Source: Batkoa obscura
Taxonomy: Eukaryota > Entomophthoromycota > Entomophthoromycetes > Entomophthorales > Batkoaceae
Assembly: GCA_030770535.1 (NCBI GenBank)
Contig: JASVEC010000009.1
Location: 372,001-436,000 of the forward strand
DNA: 64,000 bases
Reading direction: 5' to 3'
In this document: positions 46,462 to 57,094 of the stretch, piece after piece
Position numbering within the stretch: the stretch's first letter is position 1
How the letters are laid out: each line of letters begins with the position of its first letter
Program-made: the position numbers and the translations under genes
Notes under the pieces: model-generated
The model's input: only the letters and a program-made list of their open reading frames with translations
Database searches by the model: none
What the model was told of the DNA's origin: nothing

Positions 46462-46557
46462 ATATGGGGGTGTTTTTTGGTTTCATTGATTTTTCCACTC
46501 AGATAGCGCTTAAAAATTGAAAAATCAATGAAACCAAAAAAAAACATATCCCCATAT
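46462..46557. repeat. MITE-A copy 11, rearranged into a near-perfect hairpin
   Basis: Both halves carry the GTTTCATTGATTTTTC arm, in opposite directions, around a CACTCAGATAGCGCTTA centre, with ends ATATGGGG and CCCCATAT. Other copies have two different arms. Confidence 0.88.
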
Positions 46558-47185
46558 ACTTTAATTAGTATTATATAACTTTATTTGATCTTTTTTAAAT
46601 GTTATATTAGATAGCTTCGTCATAACAACTTTTTACCCAAATAATTAATATAAACATCAGTAATATTTTTATAATGATAGCGCCCTTGTATTGTATAGAT
46701 AAGAGTTCTAGTTCTGCCTGTTTAACTTATTCCTAAAATTCTCCCTTTACTTGATTTACAAAAATTCTAATTAATTATAAATCTATACTTTGTATCATTT
46801 TTATCTTGACAAATAAAGCACTTGGAGCGCAAACCTCTCAAAGAAGGAAGTTGTAGTTTTATTTTGTAGAAGCATATTCGAGTAAAATAAATTAAAATAT
46901 TTGGAAACCTGTTTAATTCTTATTTTTGTCAACAAATTTGAATAAGTTTAACAGGGTTAAATAAATAAGAATAACACAATATAACATACCTTTATATCAC
47001 TAGTTATTATAATCATTTATACAAAATCAATTGCGACACCCTAAATAAAATTTCTATGTTATTTTATCTAGTCCACATTTATAAAACCATGCCTATTTTT
47101 ATTTTATTCGAATATTCATATATATCACTTATTCCAGTTGCTTTAGCGTCTCCGCACCATGTGCTTAAAATGGCTATAAAGTTTA

Positions 47186-47288
47186 TATAAGGATATATTT
47201 TTTTGTTTAAGAGTTTTACTGACAGCCTTTTCACTCAAATAGTGCTTAAAATAGAAAAAGTAATGAAACCAAAAAAACACCCCCATAT
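47186..47288 (-). repeat. MITE-A copy 12, inside arm R2
   Basis: ATATAAGGATATATTTTTTT at the left and ACACCCCCATAT at the right. The homologous place in R1 (about 19940) is empty. Confidence 0.85.
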
Positions 47289-47368
47289 ATTAGTTTTTAT
47301 TTTATTACAAAGCAATTTGTTATATCTCATCAGTTAATTAAATCAAATAGCTATGCATCAAGATGCTA

Positions 47369-47518
47369 GACCTTTTTGAAAAAGATACAAGCCCGACGCT
47401 TAGTAATCGCAAGCAAAAAAGCAAAAAACTAAACAAAATACTTTAATTTTTAGTATTTTGTTTAGTTTTTGCTTACAATTTTTTAGCATCAAAACTACAC
47501 TTTTTTTTCAAAAAGGTG
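47369..47518. repeat. 150-bp miniature element with ACCTTTTTGAAAA terminal repeats
   Basis: The ends are GACCTTTTTGAAAAAG and, in inverse, CTTTTT...CAAAAAGGTG. It is flanked by TA on both sides (47367-47368 and 47519-47520). The duplicated R1 arm has the unoccupied site with a single TA, which proves insertion with a TA duplication. An inner hairpin at 47421-47472 pairs GCAAAAAACTAAACAAAATA with its complement around a ~9-nt loop. Confidence 0.88.
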
Positions 47519-48507
47519 TAAGTAGGCATATATCATTTATTAGTTTATCTATCCATAATTAGATATTACATAAAAGTAGATTTAAGTTAAAATAGAAATT
47601 TACATACTAAAGTATACCCCTTAACCAACTATTTAGAATGATATAATAAAAGAAATCTAGATATAGTCTTAACTATATTAAGGATGGTTTTATTTGTCCA
47701 ATCTTATTATTCATAAAAATTTAATTTATTGATTTTTTCAAGTTCTTATTATCTTACATTTTGATTCTAACAAACCTTACCATATTAGAAAGTCATGTTT
47801 GGCTCTAAATATATATAAAGGACAATTAAAATGTATCCAAAAGTAAATAAAACAATATCGTCACTTCCTTATCATTTTATTTTAAGCAAGTATCGAATTA
47901 TCCTAAATATCGTATTACTATAAATTGTTCTGGACGCTCTTTTATTACAAATGTATAGCTTATACTTTATTAAGCATATTATATGATCCCAGATTTAATT
48001 AATTAAAAGTTAATTGAATTATTTCATTAAAGTAGTGCTTTGTAATAAAGGATGAATACTAATTGACCATGTGTATAATATTATGTTGTTAACGAGTAAT
48101 AAGATAAAAACAAGTTCTAAAATGTTCCTATTACACTGTATCTTCAAGCATAAATAATAGCATCATATTGTAAAGATAAAATTTCTTCTCTATATTTTAA
48201 CTAGCCTTTGTTTAGGAATATATATAAGCTGTTACTAAAATGGAGTTTTTAACACCTTTTATATAAATTACTTTTATAAAATTAAAAACAGCTCGATAAC
48301 AAAATTTAACCTAATGAATTTTAACTTTAAAAAATGTATTGTGTATTACACTAAAAAATCTTCCTTACCAATAGATATTTTCATATTTATTATATTAATC
48401 TACTTTTTGAACACAATCTATAAATAATTTTTTTAAGTTTTTAAATAGATATTAGTAGGTGATTAGGATGTTTAATATTCAAAAATAAATAATATATCAA
48501 AATTATT

Positions 48508-50209
48508 TTAAAATTTTGAGCTCATAATGGGCAAATGATTTGTTAAATCAGAGTACGTGGAAAATCTTCGATGACCAACTTTTAAGGTTTTGATATCAGA
48601 GACATCAGTACTTAACTTTTTGATTATTTGGTAGATATTATTTTTTTCAGGCAATCTACTATTTAATATGTAGATAAGGTGCTTGTTGATTGGTGTCATT
48701 ATTTTTACAGAATATTTTAATATGAGTAATAGGTAGTCTAAAGGACAGACCTAATAAAGCAGGGTAGCAATGGTAAAATCGAAATCATTTAAAACAGCCT
48801 CAAGATAGCAGGGAGAAAAGACAGTGGTATCGATTTCCAGAACTATTCTTTAAAACAAATATTAGAACAATATTACTTTAATTTTTTAATAAAACAAGAC
48901 ATATGTTATAAATATTTAGTACTTTTAATTTAAAATTTTGTGGACACCTTTTAAACTAAACCATCACATATATATCAGCTATTTATAGTTAAAATAGCTA
49001 TTGATAATATAATTCAACTTATACATAAAACATGTAATTTTAATAAGTTGATTATATTTTTTGGATTCAGGAAATCCAGTGGTGTTTTATTTCAATAAAA
49101 GAAAAAGGTCTACAAGGCAGAAGTAAAGGGAAAAGTAATACAATCCTTGAGTTCGCAAAGGATGGACATGATAATATCTGAAAATAAAAAATTTAGTATA
49201 GGATTAAAAAAGCTGGTGGAGAGATTAATACAATATGATACCCTTTGATATAAAAAAGACAATTAATTACAAACTAATTGTTTACAGGTGGAAAAAAGCA
49301 TGAAAGAAATGGTGGTTAAAGGATTAGAAAATTTTGTAGTGTGGGAAGCCGTGACTGATAAAAATATGGACTGTATAACTATAGGGTGTTTATGCTTTGA
49401 TACATGAGTAAAAAAACTGGAAAGGTCAAGTGGGTTTTCAAGGTTGGGAATAAAATAAAGAATAACCTATGGGAAAAAGCAAACCAAGTTTGTTTCCATA
49501 GATTTAATGATAACGAAGATATATAAACCCTACCCAGACAGCCCTTATTTCTTTACCACAGACTACTTAGTTAAAGGCAAAATTTGATATGTATATTCTT
49601 ATTATCAGCTTATAATCCTCTTCCAACGCCGACTAAATAAAAGAAAGTAATTCAACTCCATGAAAGAGGAGGTTTGGAGCAAGGACTTGAAAGATAGGAG
49701 AGGTGGACATAGTAAAAAGGTAATGCAGAAATTTTCTTGTGTGTGTATAAAGTTAAAAGTTGAAGCTTATTAAAGAAAATATTTCTGAAGGTACCCTGAA
49801 GTATTTACAGATATGAAGGAGCATAAAAGTAGGAAATTTTATTATGTAAGTTGAAAAGAAAAGGCAAATTTTAAAATTTAAAGTTTTTGATCTCAAAATT
49901 ATAAAAAATATAAAAATACGGTTTTTTTGCATATGAATAAAAAAAGTTTTTTTTTTTTTTAAACTCAATGATAAACTCATTGCGTTTTTATTAAGTATAA
50001 TAATGGTTCTAAGAATACCTAGGACAGAAATCAAAAAGGCAGAGGTTCTTAAGATGAAGCTTGACTGCTTCGGCAAATAAAGGATCAATTGAAGTGATGA
50101 GGCTCCAAATTAGGATGTAAGCTTTATTGGAGCCTCGTTGTTTAAATTTAAATAGGAGGAAAGCGGTTTCATTTAGGAAGGTCCTATAGCATAAAAAGGC
50201 TATAGTCTT
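48508..50209 (-). pseudogene. Unrecognised multi-exon gene, possibly decaying
   Basis: Minus-strand exon-like segments. 50209-50019 contains KTIAFLCYRTFLNETAFLLF and YILIWSLITSIDPLFAEAVK, and ends at a GTATTC donor. About 49710-49600 contains VLAPNLLFHGVELLSFI and SALEEDYKLIIRIYISNFAF. 49440-49286 contains NLENPLDLSSFFTHVSKHKH and IFLSVTASHTTKFSNPLTTI. A clean 43-bp GTAA...AAG intron (49285-49243) joins it in frame to 49242-49114 (WYHIVLISPPAFFNPILNFL, ending FPFTSAL before a GTAGAC donor). 48845-48508 contains VFSPCYLEAVLNDFDFTIAT and the terminal KTLKVGHRRFSTYSDLTNHL. There are in-frame TAG codons after SFI and LLY. The helical, Leu/Phe-rich texture recalls the fungal-specific regulator domain, but I cannot identify it. 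Confidence 0.45.
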
Positions 50210-51739
50210 CTTTAGTTTTTAACTTTTAGTTCAAAATATTAATAAATTAATAAATTAATAAATTGTTAATAAAGGAACATGAAATACTATGTATATTATT
50301 ATAATAAGTTGATAGCTGGTTAAAAATTTAAAATCTGGATTAAAAAGTAAAACGTCATGTCAAAACATTAAAAAGAAGACAAAGTCAAATCGAACGTTTG
50401 CCTTGAATTTAGTTTCCTATATGCTTCAAAACCTAGCTCCCATCCTCATACTCTCAATAACTCAGCTTCTTAAATAAAATACTTGAGGGTTTTCCTCTTT
50501 CAAGGTATATACGAATCTATTTAGCGTCCAAAACATTTCAAATGATGAGATTTTATTAAATTTTAAAAAAAAGTTAATAATAACAACGCTATTTAAATGA
50601 TCCGTTTACTTTTATGACTACTTATTTGTATTGCGTTTCTTATTAATTCTTATTAAAGAAGACCTTCAGCATAGAATTTCTATAATAAAATAACTACCCC
50701 TTTAGTTAATTCTATTTAGCAAAAGCGAACCAATATTATTAAGGTTTACTGCTATTTTATTATAAAATTCAAAATTTAATTAATGCGATTTTTTTATTCA
50801 AATTAATAATTTGTAATTCTATATAAATGATATACTCTATTTATAAAAATTAAGAACACAATCTAATAATTTAACACTTTTATTTATGAATTCAATTAGA
50901 ACTAATAAGTTATTAGTGGAAAATACTATTTTTATAATTTTAGCTATATTATAGATTAATGCATGTTATTCTTCAATAAAGAGCACACCTTCCTAAAAAA
51001 GTATTAAACACAGCTTTTAAACATATTAATATTTATTATCTATCATTCAACTTATCATATACGTGTATTAGCTTGACTTAAATGGGATTATAAAGTGGCG
51101 CCATGGTTATTATTAAAAAAATTAATTATGGTAGATTGCTTTTTATTTTAGTTACAAGTATATATTTATATGTTATTAAATAGAGCTCGATCTATAATTA
51201 AAAAAGATTACAACGAAATTCTATTATGAAACTATACATTTGAAAGTTATAAAATACTATAAAATGAAGAAATTAATACAATTATAATAAAAATTATCAA
51301 CTATTCGGTAATTCCTAATTCTATTAGCCTAAATCATGGTATCTATTTTATAAAGCAACTTACCATAAATACTATATTTCTATTATTTATTTAAAAATGA
51401 TTAAAATAGGCAAGTCATGCTATAAAATTTCCTAAAAAAACACATGTAATCACATATAATAATTTGAGTTAATCGTTATCTACTTTATTTAAATATATTG
51501 CTAATAAATAAGGTCATTTACTTTTCAATATCAGTTGAACATCCAGTTTATTACATTGCACCTTATTTTTATTTTTATTTTTTTGAACCTTATTTTACTA
51601 ATGTTTTCGGCAAACGACTATAATTAATTTAATGACCCAGTTGTTTTTATTTTTGAAATTTAATAATTTATTTGTTTTTATTTATAAAATTGGATATTAA
51701 ATTTAGTGGCGAATTGTATACATATGTTATTTAAGATAA
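50210..51739. other. AT-rich spacer, possible upstream exons of the 48.5-50.2 kb gene
   Basis: Bases 50390-50530 are less AT-rich and can be read on the minus strand as short peptides such as TKFKANVRFDFVFFLMF, which may belong to the gene downstream. Otherwise nothing is recognised. Confidence 0.3.
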
Positions 51740-51844
51740 ACAAATGGAAATGTATTTTTAAGAATTTTACTAATAATCTTTCCACTTAAATAGTGCTTAA
51801 AAAATAGAAAAAGTGATAAAACCAAAAAGAATATCCCCAAATAT
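51740..51844 (-). repeat. MITE-A copy 13
   Basis: Diverged copy: AAATGGAAATGTATTTTTAA at the left, core CTTTCCACTTAAATAGTGC, right end ATATCCCCAAATAT. Confidence 0.75.
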
Positions 51845-53688
51845 ATATATTTTAAGGTTTATTCAAATGGAAAAATTTGATTCTTGTTCTAATTTTATTA
51901 CAGTTAAACCATAGTTTTTATTATATTCAACTCAACAAGTTATAGCTATAAACTATTCTTCTTTTAATAATATTAATATATGCTTAAACTATACATTATC
52001 ATGTAAAATTAATTAGGATAAATTTAAAAAAAAAATAATGATTTTGTTTTTTTATTTTCAAATTTAAAAAGTGTCATAACTCAATAATTCTATTAAATAT
52101 TATATCATTAATATGGATGGTTTATTAAATGATATTAAACAAGTATATTATATTATATTAAATAAAATACTTATAGTATAGAAAAAAAATTATTTAAGAA
52201 TTAAAAGAACAAATAATAAGTGAAAGTCAAAAAAAGCCCATTAAACTGTTAATTATTACTTAGAATTTATTTAAAATACCATAATATTTATTAAAAAGAA
52301 ATTAATTACAAATTGAAAAGTTTTTTTATTATAAACTATTACCTGGTATTATGCAATTAATCAAATAAAATAGTTAAAATTTATTAAATTTATTTAATAT
52401 TATTGTTTGTAACGATAATATTAATGTATTAAATAATAGACTAAACCTAAATGTATTTTTAAAAGTTGTTAAATAATTGAAAACTAAAAAACAGTTAATT
52501 GTTTAATTGTCGAAAACATTATAACTAGTGTTTAAACTAGGTATTAAGGCAAGGATAAAAATAATTGAAATACTAGATTTTAAATTTTAAAAAATGTACA
52601 ATCTGAATTATAAAAAAATTAATTAGATAAAATATTAAATTACAAAAATCATCATTAAATTGTTCAGAATTGAGATGAAAAAAGTATAAAATCAAAGTTA
52701 ATTACAATTATTACAACTTTTTTGCAACTTTTTTGCAACTTAATTCATTGCTCATTAAAGAAATAAATGGATGTTAAAATTCAGTTAAAATAAATGTTCA
52801 GGCTTTAAAAAAATAGATTATAAATAATTAGATTATAAAAATTACCACTCAAAAATTCATAAAAAAAGATAATATTTGTATATAATTAAATGCGAAATAA
52901 CAGGTACATTTGACCTTCTAATTGGTATAAATTTTTTATTTAAATAATAGAGATTATCAATTAAGTTTCTAATAATATAAATTAAATCTTTAATTGGCTG
53001 TCATTATTTTTACAAATTATGAATTGTAACAATTGAAAAAGTTAAATATCTTCATTATTTAGAACTTAATTATACAAAAATATTGTATTTCAAACTAGAA
53101 ATTTCAACTGAGGGAGGCTTATTTTATAATAGTTATTAATGGGGCTTATTAGATTTAAATATATAGGTTTCAACTTTACTCTTTGTTTAAAATTTTATAA
53201 ATATTGCTATTATTTTAATAAATTAATTAGAAAATATTATTATTCAAGATTATTTGAAAAAAAAAAAAAAAAGAAAAAATTAATATATTATTTTAGATTA
53301 TTACATTAACATCATTATAAAGTTTTATTGTATTTAATACATATTCAATATTGATATTAAAAAAATTAGCTAATTTTATTGAATTATGATAATTATCTAA
53401 TTTGATTTATTTGATTCGTAAAAGTTTATTAATTTTGAATTCAAAATTACAAATTCAAGTTAATTATTTCATAATAGTGGTAGATAAAGTAAAACCGAAA
53501 ATGAAATTGGGTTGTTTAATTTTTTAAATATTCAAAATTAGAGTCAGGGTGACTGTGTTTTTTTAAAAAGCGCAGTCTCTTCTCTTTAATAATTAATTAA
53601 TAATCAAAAGATACAATTTATTTACATAAAAAAATATAAGATCCGAATAAACGAGCAATATACAGAATAAAAAAAATTAGTGGATAAG
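51845..53688. other. Extremely AT-rich intergenic region
   Basis: No gene. It contains an A-tract at about 53257-53278 and a duplicated TTTTTTGCAACTT (near 52720). The 3' flank of the Zn2Cys6 gene is at its right end. Confidence 0.4.
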
Positions 53689-54708
53689 TTAAGTAAAGTT
53701 AGTCACGCTTTGATAATAATTGATGAGCATGGAATAAGTATTAATAAGTAAATGTGGCATGTTGGCTGGGGTTTTAGAGGAGGTTATAATCGAATCTAAA
53801 TTACATAATAATAAAAAAGTATTAATAATGTTACGGAATTTGATGGGTTTGTTAATATAAAGGTAAGATACTTGACATAAAATATCAATAAGGTTCTTAA
53901 TAATATGAGTTGCATTATTTTGAATAAATATGTTAATTAAAGTGATAAATCTATCTGCAGAGATAAGTGGGATATGATCATGTATATTATCAAAATAATA
54001 TACAATATAATCATATTGTTCTTGATTGATTAAACTTGGTATAAACTTTGATAACTTTGATTTAAACATTTCTTTATCTCTTCTTAAGGTTTCTTCCATC
54101 ATTTTATTATAATCTCTTTTTAACATTTCTTCAAATAGAAGCATTTTATGTCTTTGTTTATAACTAAGTATATGATCTTCTTTAGTTGATGGTAAAATAA
54201 TATTGTTATTAGATTCATTTGAAATTAATGGATTAACAATTTCATTAGTAGATTCAAGAATTGATATTGGACGTATTGTATCTTCTTTTAATTCATTTTT
54301 TAACTCTTCAATTAATTCATTAGTAGCATAAGAAAGCATAGAACTAGTTTCTGATTCATCATCATCATCATTATTATTATTATAATCCATTTCTGATTTA
54401 AAATCTTCAATTGTATCCCCAATTCGAGTTGGTGAAGTAGCAAAATCAGAAGATTCATAAGTAGAAGGGGATGGGGAAGGATTATATACAGAACCCATAA
54501 CTGGTGAAGGAGAAGCTTCTACTTTAACTTTAGTAATATGTTTAGTCCTTTTACTTGATTTTGGTTTAGGTCCTCGTTTTTGTAATGGTTTATTTCGAGT
54601 ACAGCTCACCTTTCGTTTACCACAATTTTTACAATGAGGTTTAATCCTATCACATCTAATCTTTAGTCTGCGACAATTATCACAAGAACGATCAAAATGC
54701 TGAGGCAT
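53689..54708 (-). CDS. Short Zn2Cys6 transcription factor, paralogue C
   Basis: 339 residues. The cluster starts at residue 9: CDNCRRLKIRCDRIKPHCKN, then CGKRKVSC, with the same 2-6-6-2-6 spacing as paralogues A and B, and the linker TRNKPLQKRGPKPKSSKR. The middle is Ser/Pro-rich then acidic (NNNNDDDDESETS), a plausible activation segment. A charged helix follows (LLFEEMLKRDYNKMMEETLR). The C-terminal ~120 residues start at LSKFIPSLINQEQYDYIVYY and contain FDNIHDHIPLISADRFITLI. This is the clearest match of the three to the opening YF..IH...PLI....F helices of the fungal-specific regulator domain. The chain ends soon after, so the family seems to consist of a zinc cluster plus only the front of that domain. 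Confidence 0.9.
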   Translation of the reverse strand: MPQHFDRSCDNCRRLKIRCDRIKPHCKNCGKRKVSCTRNKPLQKRGPKPKSSKRTKHITKVKVEASPSPVMGSVYNPSPSPSTYESSDFATSPTRIGDTIEDFKSEMDYNNNNDDDDESETSSMLSYATNELIEELKNELKEDTIRPISILESTNEIVNPLISNESNNNIILPSTKEDHILSYKQRHKMLLFEEMLKRDYNKMMEETLRRDKEMFKSKLSKFIPSLINQEQYDYIVYYFDNIHDHIPLISADRFITLINIFIQNNATHIIKNLIDILCQVSYLYINKPIKFRNIINTFLLLCNLDSIITSSKTPANMPHLLINTYSMLINYYQSVTNFT

Positions 54709-56498
54709 ATTGTTATTGAATTATTATTAAAATTAATTAAAACTTATTTAGTTTATATATATATATTGAATCTAAATATTATTATTTATAATGGTACCAA
54801 ATTAAATTCCAAACCTTGCTTTGATTGATCGTGTTTATATACTTTTTGGACTAAGCAAAATGCTATTAATTCAACTTCTAGCTAAGCTTTTACTCAATGC
54901 TTTCCCCACCCTTTTAAAAATACCTTGAACAATTTATACCAATCAAAATACAATTAACTTTGAATATATATATTAATTGGATATTAAAAGTTGATTTCTT
55001 AGCAATTACTTTTTATAAGGAAAAGGAAGGGGTTAGTTGATCACTTGACTTGAATCAGTAAACTTTGCCACTAGGTTAAAGACCAATTAAATTTTTATTA
55101 TCTCCATTTTTTTAATTATTATTGGTTTTTATCTCCTCTATGGAAATTTAATATGATCTTTATGACTTCATTGTTTTAATAATTAATATTTTATCAAATA
55201 AAATATCGACTCATTATTGAACTAAGTTATATTATTTGTACATTATATTAAATGTTAATAAATTTAGTTAAATCAACTTGTAAAAGTTTAAGCTTGTTGA
55301 TAAAAAATGAATTAAAAAAATCAAAGTAATTAACTGTTTTTAGTACTGGTTTTTAATAGTTTAATTCAATTTTAATATACTCAATAAAACATGAAATGAA
55401 TTCTTTTTTAATACATTTCAAGTTCTAATTTATATAATACAATTGATTGTATTTTTACTTTTATTTTTTAATTTGAGGTGTAATAAGGGTTATCCTTTTA
55501 AATATATTTGTTAGACTCCTTAAATTTGAATTACAACAATAAAATATACTGCGTATTTGGAATTCTAGTTCTTTTAAACACTATTGACATCTTTACATTA
55601 TCCCAAGTTTAAATGATCCTTTTATATAATTTATCTTGACAAATAAAAATTAATTTAAATGTTAAATTAAAGTTGAGTTATAATTAATAGTTGATACAAT
55701 TGATAGAAGTGTTATAATGTTAAAGATATATTAAATATATTATTATAATTGAATTTGGATTTTAACTGAAAAATATAAGTTTACAATTTTAGAAAATAAT
55801 AATCTTAACATATACATAGTTATTTTATTGAAATACATTTGTAATAATGCAAATCTTATTAATCGGGGAATACAATTAATAGTTTAAATTATTTCAAATG
55901 AATAACGAACAAGTTTAAATTATTAAATTAATATAATATATGTAGAATATATTGATACTATAAGTAACAATTGTTTTAAACTTAAATAGATAAATTTCCA
56001 AAAATTATTGAAATAAGTTAAAAAATGATTGTTTTTTAAATTTAGCTTTAAAAAAATATTATTAACCTTATTATTCTATTAATAGATTATATATATCTAT
56101 TAAAATTAAGGTTAAAAACCATGAGTATTGATAAGTAATATATATTTATAATTGTGAAATTTTTATTAATTTTAATAAAAAAACAATTATTTATATTTAA
56201 AGTTTTCATTACATTTAAACAATATTATAATTAAGTAAATCTAAAACCTTAATAATATAATTCAAACGAATAAACTAATTGAATGTTATTCATATTTTCT
56301 ATTCCTTGAAATATAATGATATAGAATTTTTGTTTAAATTATTTATTAAAAATACTATCATTTATATTAAAAAAGGTTATAGTTACTATATTTTTAAGTA
56401 TACATAAACAAAGCTTCAATTGATAAATTTTAGAACTAAAACATGTATACTATCTTATTCCTCTTAGACAGATATTAACAGAAATTTTCAACTAATAA
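54709..56498. other. AT-rich intergenic region upstream of Zn2Cys6 paralogue C
   Basis: The promoter side of the gene is at the left. A locally less AT-rich block at 54800-55060 is the best place to look for regulatory sites. No gene recognised. Confidence 0.35.
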
Positions 56499-56604
56499 AT
56501 AAGGGTGTTTTTTTTAGTTTCATTACTTTTTCCATTTTTTAAGCACTATTTGAGTAGAATGATTATTAGTAAAATTCTTAAACAAAAAAATACATCCCCA
56601 AATA
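56499..56604 (+). repeat. MITE-A copy 14
   Basis: Left end ATAAGGGTGTTTTTTTTAG, full core with TTATTAGTAAAATTC, right end TACATCCCCAAATAT. An open frame of 78 codons through it is an artefact. Confidence 0.8.
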
Positions 56605-56966
56605 TTAAAGATAGTCCAAAGGTATTACCTTTTATTTTAATCTTTACTCTAACTAGTATCTTAATTTTTACTTATGATAAAAATAATACTAACACTATTC
56701 AATCAACTCCCACTAATATTAATATGAATATTATGTTTTAAAACTAATTTTAATCAAAAGGTTATTAATATATAAATTAATTTAAATATTATAGGGATTT
56801 AATTTGAAACTTAATATAGTATTTATAAATTGCTTAATAAAAGTATTTAAAAGTTTCAAATAAAAACAATAAAAATGTCAATTTATTATCAAAACAAATT
56901 AAATCATTCTTATAGATCTCATCTTATATATTAATTTAATTAAAAATAATAATAATAAAAAATAGT
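56605..56966. other. AT-rich spacer between two MITE-A copies
   Basis: Nothing recognised. Confidence 0.35.
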
Positions 56967-57073
56967 ATATGGGGTGTTTTTTTTTTACTTTATCACTTTT
57001 TTCATCTTTTGAGTGCTATTTGAGCGGAAAAATTGTTAGTAAAATTCTTAAACATAAAAATATACCCCTATAT
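56967..57073 (+). repeat. MITE-A copy 15
   Basis: ATATGGGGTGTTTTTTTTT at the left and TATACCCCTATA at the right, full core. It ends 22 bp from the stop codon of the kelch gene, so it lies in that gene's 3' untranslated region or terminator. Confidence 0.88.
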
Positions 57074-57094
57074 TCATCATCAATTTATAATTGC

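Larger units (their letters stand above)
46670..48280 (-). repeat. Arm R2 of a long inverted duplication (partner 19091-20540)
   Basis: Reverse complement of R1. 47521-48280 is almost identical to 19857-19091, while 46670-47366 is noticeably diverged. R2 alone has a 150-bp miniature element at 47369-47518 and a MITE-A at 47186-47288. It lacks the R1 MITE-A. Confidence 0.85.

Noticed and set aside
50099-50136. Perfect 10-bp inverted repeat GAGGCTCCAA...TTGGAGCCTC that looks like a terminator hairpin
   Set aside because: It lies within the exon-like segment of the 48.5-50.2 kb gene and bacterial-type terminators are not expected in a fungal nuclear genome.
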